Below, one piece after another: positions 4,883-7,177 of a stretch of 7,177 bases of DNA (its first letter is position 1; every line of letters starts with the position of its first letter). The notes under the pieces were generated by a model. The model was not told the origin of the DNA, did not search any database, and saw nothing but the letters and a program-made list of their open reading frames with translations. The DNA comes from Calditrichota bacterium (GTDB lineage: Bacteria; Zhuqueibacterota; Zhuqueibacteria; Zhuqueibacterales; Geothermadaptataceae). Position numbers and translations under genes: made by a program. The stretch is from the NCBI GenBank assembly GCA_008501545.1, contig QQUM01000465.1:1-7177 (forward strand). Direction: 5' to 3'.

Positions 4883-7177
4883 TTAAATCTTCACTTTGCG
4901 CAACCGCAGGGAATTACTGACTACATTGATTGAACTCATTGCCATGGCGGCCTCAGCAAGCGCCGGATGAAGAAGTCCGAGCATGGCTACAGGCAGCATG
5001 AGCACATTATATATAAAAGCCCAAAACAAATTCTGTTTAATCTTTCGAAATGCGGCCCGCGATAAATTAAATGTACGCAAAACGCCGCTCACATCGCCGC
5101 CCACCAGGGTTACATCCGAGGCTTCGATAGCGATATCTGTGCCGGTGCCGATAGCAATACCGACCTGTGCTTGCGTCAATGCCGGTGCGTCATTAATGCC
5201 ATCGCCAACCATCGCAACCTGGTAACCATCCGTCTGCAATTGCTTAATCTTGTCAGCTTTATCTTGCGGCAACACATCCGCGATGACATCCTCAATGCCA
5301 AGTTGAGCCGCCACAGTTTGTGCAGTATTTTGATTATCTCCCGTCAGCATGACAGGCCGCAGGCCATTCTTTTTTAACTCAATGATAGCAGCTTTCGCGT
5401 TGTCTTTCACCGCATCAGCCAGCAACACCAGACCAAGTACTTGTTTATTTTTCGCGACAAAAACGACGGTTTGTCCTTTGCTTGCTGATTCTTCAAGAAT
5501 TTGTGTGAACTCATCGATTGCAATTTCATTTTCTGCCATCAACCGTTTGTTGCCAACACAAATATTCGCTTCGCCGATTGTGGCCACAATTCCACGACCG
5601 GGAAAATTTTTAAAATTCGAGGTATCTTCCGGTTTCAATCCACGCGCGTCCGCTGCCCGCACAATCGCCTGAGCAAGCGGGTGTTCAGAATTGATTTCTG
5701 CGGTTATGGCCAATTGCAGCACGGATTTTTCGTCGGCATTCTGTGTTGTTATCATTCTTTCGACAACGGGTTGCCCTTTGGTGAGGGTTCCGGTTTTATC
5801 AAATACCACCGTATCGATGTGTTGCATCGCCTGAATCGCCTCGCCGTTGCGGATCAATATGCCCCGTTCCGCCCCCATCCCGGAGGCAACCATCAAAGCG
5901 GTCGGCGTAGCAAGTCCAAGCGCACACGGGCAAGCGATGACCAAAACGGCAATCGCTGCGAAAATGGCAAGGGAAACGGAGGTAAGTTGTGGATTGACCC
6001 ACGGAATCCATTGGCCCGCCCATGCAGCAACAGCTGCAAATGTGTCTGCAAAAATGAGCCATCCGACCAATGTCAAAACAGCCAATGCGATGACTGCCGG
6101 TACAAAGATGGATGTCACCCGGTCTGCAAAGGCCTGAATTGGCACTTTCGAACCCTGGCATTGTTCAACAAGCTTTATAATTTGTGCCAGAAAGGAGTCT
6201 GCACCAACTCGTGTAACTCTGACGCGCAGCACACCATCGATATTCATGGTTGCGCCGATCACCTCATCACCGGCATTCTTTTCAACAGCGGCAGATTCAC
6301 CGGTCGCTAACGATTCATCAACGCTGCTTTGGCCTTTGACAACTTCACCATCAGCTGGAATTTTCTCACCGGGTTTGACTAACAAAATATCGCCGGTCTG
6401 AATCGATTCAATCGGTACAACAATTTCTTCATCCCCACGGAGTAAAGTTGCGGATTTTGCTTCCAACTGCATTAGTTTCTGAATCGCGGTTGACGTGCGG
6501 CCACGGGCTTTAAATTCGAGAAATCGACCTGTGATATGGAAACAAATGATCATCGCCGCGATGGCAGCGTAGTTGGCAACCGGCAGAAAGAGCGCTGCAA
6601 TGCCTGTCGCAAATGCGGCAACTGCGCCAAGTGAAATGAGCACATCCATATTCGTGCCGCCATGACGCAATATACGCAATGAACTTCTATGCGTGTCTTT
6701 GCCGATTAAGAAAACCACCGGCGCCGCAGCCAGCACCATGATACCGGACATAAAAGGTATCATGAGTCCACCAAACATCGCCGCAAACATCAACAGCATG
6801 AGCGGACCGGTGATACCCCACGCCCAGATCATCAACTTTTTGTATTCTGCCAGGCGTGTTTCCTGTTCCTGCCAGATCGTCTCCTGTGCTTCCGATGTCT
6901 GCTTGAGTGCTTTATAGCCAGCGTTTTCAATCGCCTGGTGCAAGTCCTGTATGCTTGCAATGTCAGCATCGTAAAGTACTGTGGCCTGCTCATTGGCAAT
7001 TGCGACATTCGCTTCGATTACGCCCGGTGTTTTACTTAGAAATTTGCCGGCATTGTTAGCACAGCCCTGACAGGACATGCCGCTAATTTTAATAACTGTA
7101 CGCATAAGATTCTGCTTGACATCAAATCCAGCTGCTCGCACAGCTTTTACTAAATCTGCTTGCCCTGTCTTCCCGGG
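4883..7177 (-). CDS. copA: Copper(I)-exporting P1B-1-type ATPase (CopA-like), start beyond right edge
   Basis: This inner-membrane heavy-metal pump uses ATP to expel Cu(I) from the cytoplasm. Residues are counted from the codon at 7139-7141. Seen are an HMA metal-binding domain with GMSCQGC (21-27), helix pairs at about 104-146 and 168-208, the actuator loop TGES (280-283), the membrane metal site CPC (404-406), the phosphorylation site DKTGTLT (448-454), SEHPLA (485-490) in the nucleotide domain, TGDN (600-603) and GDGINDAPA (646-654). YN in TM7 (711-712) and MSS in TM8 (735-737), with CPC, are the copper(I) signature. The codon at 7139-7141 is GTG and the frame stays open through it to the window end, reading [20 protein letters not shown]. 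That resembles the last strand and helix of another HMA domain, so the gene probably continues and has at least two such domains. An ATG at 7105 ([12 protein letters not shown]) is the alternative start but lacks a clear ribosome binding site. No copper regulator or chaperone is visible. Confidence 0.93.
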   Translation of the reverse strand, partial: PGKTGQADLVKAVRAAGFDVKQNLMRTVIKISGMSCQGCANNAGKFLSKTPGVIEANVAIANEQATVLYDADIASIQDLHQAIENAGYKALKQTSEAQETIWQEQETRLAEYKKLMIWAWGITGPLMLLMFAAMFGGLMIPFMSGIMVLAAAPVVFLIGKDTHRSSLRILRHGGTNMDVLISLGAVAAFATGIAALFLPVANYAAIAAMIICFHITGRFLEFKARGRTSTAIQKLMQLEAKSATLLRGDEEIVVPIESIQTGDILLVKPGEKIPADGEVVKGQSSVDESLATGESAAVEKNAGDEVIGATMNIDGVLRVRVTRVGADSFLAQIIKLVEQCQGSKVPIQAFADRVTSIFVPAVIALAVLTLVGWLIFADTFAAVAAWAGQWIPWVNPQLTSVSLAIFAAIAVLVIACPCALGLATPTALMVASGMGAERGILIRNGEAIQAMQHIDTVVFDKTGTLTKGQPVVERMITTQNADEKSVLQLAITAEINSEHPLAQAIVRAADARGLKPEDTSNFKNFPGRGIVATIGEANICVGNKRLMAENEIAIDEFTQILEESASKGQTVVFVAKNKQVLGLVLLADAVKDNAKAAIIELKKNGLRPVMLTGDNQNTAQTVAAQLGIEDVIADVLPQDKADKIKQLQTDGYQVAMVGDGINDAPALTQAQVGIAIGTGTDIAIEASDVTLVGGDVSGVLRTFNLSRAAFRKIKQNLFWAFIYNVLMLPVAMLGLLHPALAEAAMAMSSINVVSNSLRLRKVKI

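Noticed and set aside
5501..6310. Long open frame of 269 codons on the + strand
   Set aside because: It is antisense to the clearly coding copper ATPase, is unusually rich in Cys, His and Arg, and shows no domain pattern; it is a shadow frame.
7139..7141. GTG as the true start of the copper ATPase
   Set aside because: The upstream frame is open to the edge and encodes an HMA-like tail continuous with the residues after the GTG.

Overview
The window holds five genes from what looks like a Gram-negative bacterium of moderate GC content, roughly in the mid to upper 40s percent by eye. Protein style suggests the Bacteroidota/Ignavibacteriota/Calditrichota (FCB-like) neighbourhood. The pointers are the AmpG-like permease sequence, a stand-alone MnmD tRNA methyltransferase and a secreted DUF1343 (NamZ) protein. 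No rRNA or marker gene is present, so this placement is weak inference.

Left block, + strand, 1-4014, cell-wall salvage. An AmpG-like 12-helix permease lacks its start at the left edge. It carries an extra domain of about 200 residues in its fifth-to-sixth helix loop and is broken by one in-frame TGA at 1341-1343. Its last codons overlap (ATGA) a 303-residue protein made of two GNAT-type acetyltransferase domains. After a 122-bp gap containing a paired palindromic element comes a signal-peptide-bearing DUF1343/NamZ-family exo-N-acetylmuramidase. A plausible joint job is release of MurNAc-containing sugars outside the inner membrane by NamZ, import by the AmpG-like permease, and cytoplasmic acetylation of a sugar or muropeptide by the GNAT protein. 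The first two roles rest on family knowledge; the third is inference.

Middle, 4015-4137. A gene-free gap between convergent genes is dominated by a 61-bp imperfect palindrome with 25-bp arms and a visible 9-nt rhythm. It resembles dispersed intergenic palindromes seen in many environmental genomes and could act as a bidirectional terminator.

Right block, - strand, 4138-7177. A P1B-1 copper(I)-exporting ATPase (CopA type) runs off the right edge. Its visible reading frame stays open upstream of the first candidate start and ends in what looks like the tail of another metal-binding (HMA) domain, so the protein probably has at least two. Seventy bases downstream on the same strand is mnmD, the methyltransferase for the wobble uridine of some tRNAs, apparently starting at TTG. 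I see no functional link between these two genes and the cell-wall block.

I found no RNA genes, CRISPR array, insertion sequence or phage gene. The most interesting points are the TGA interruption of the permease, its large extracytoplasmic insertion, the salvage gene set, and the two kinds of palindromic intergenic DNA.
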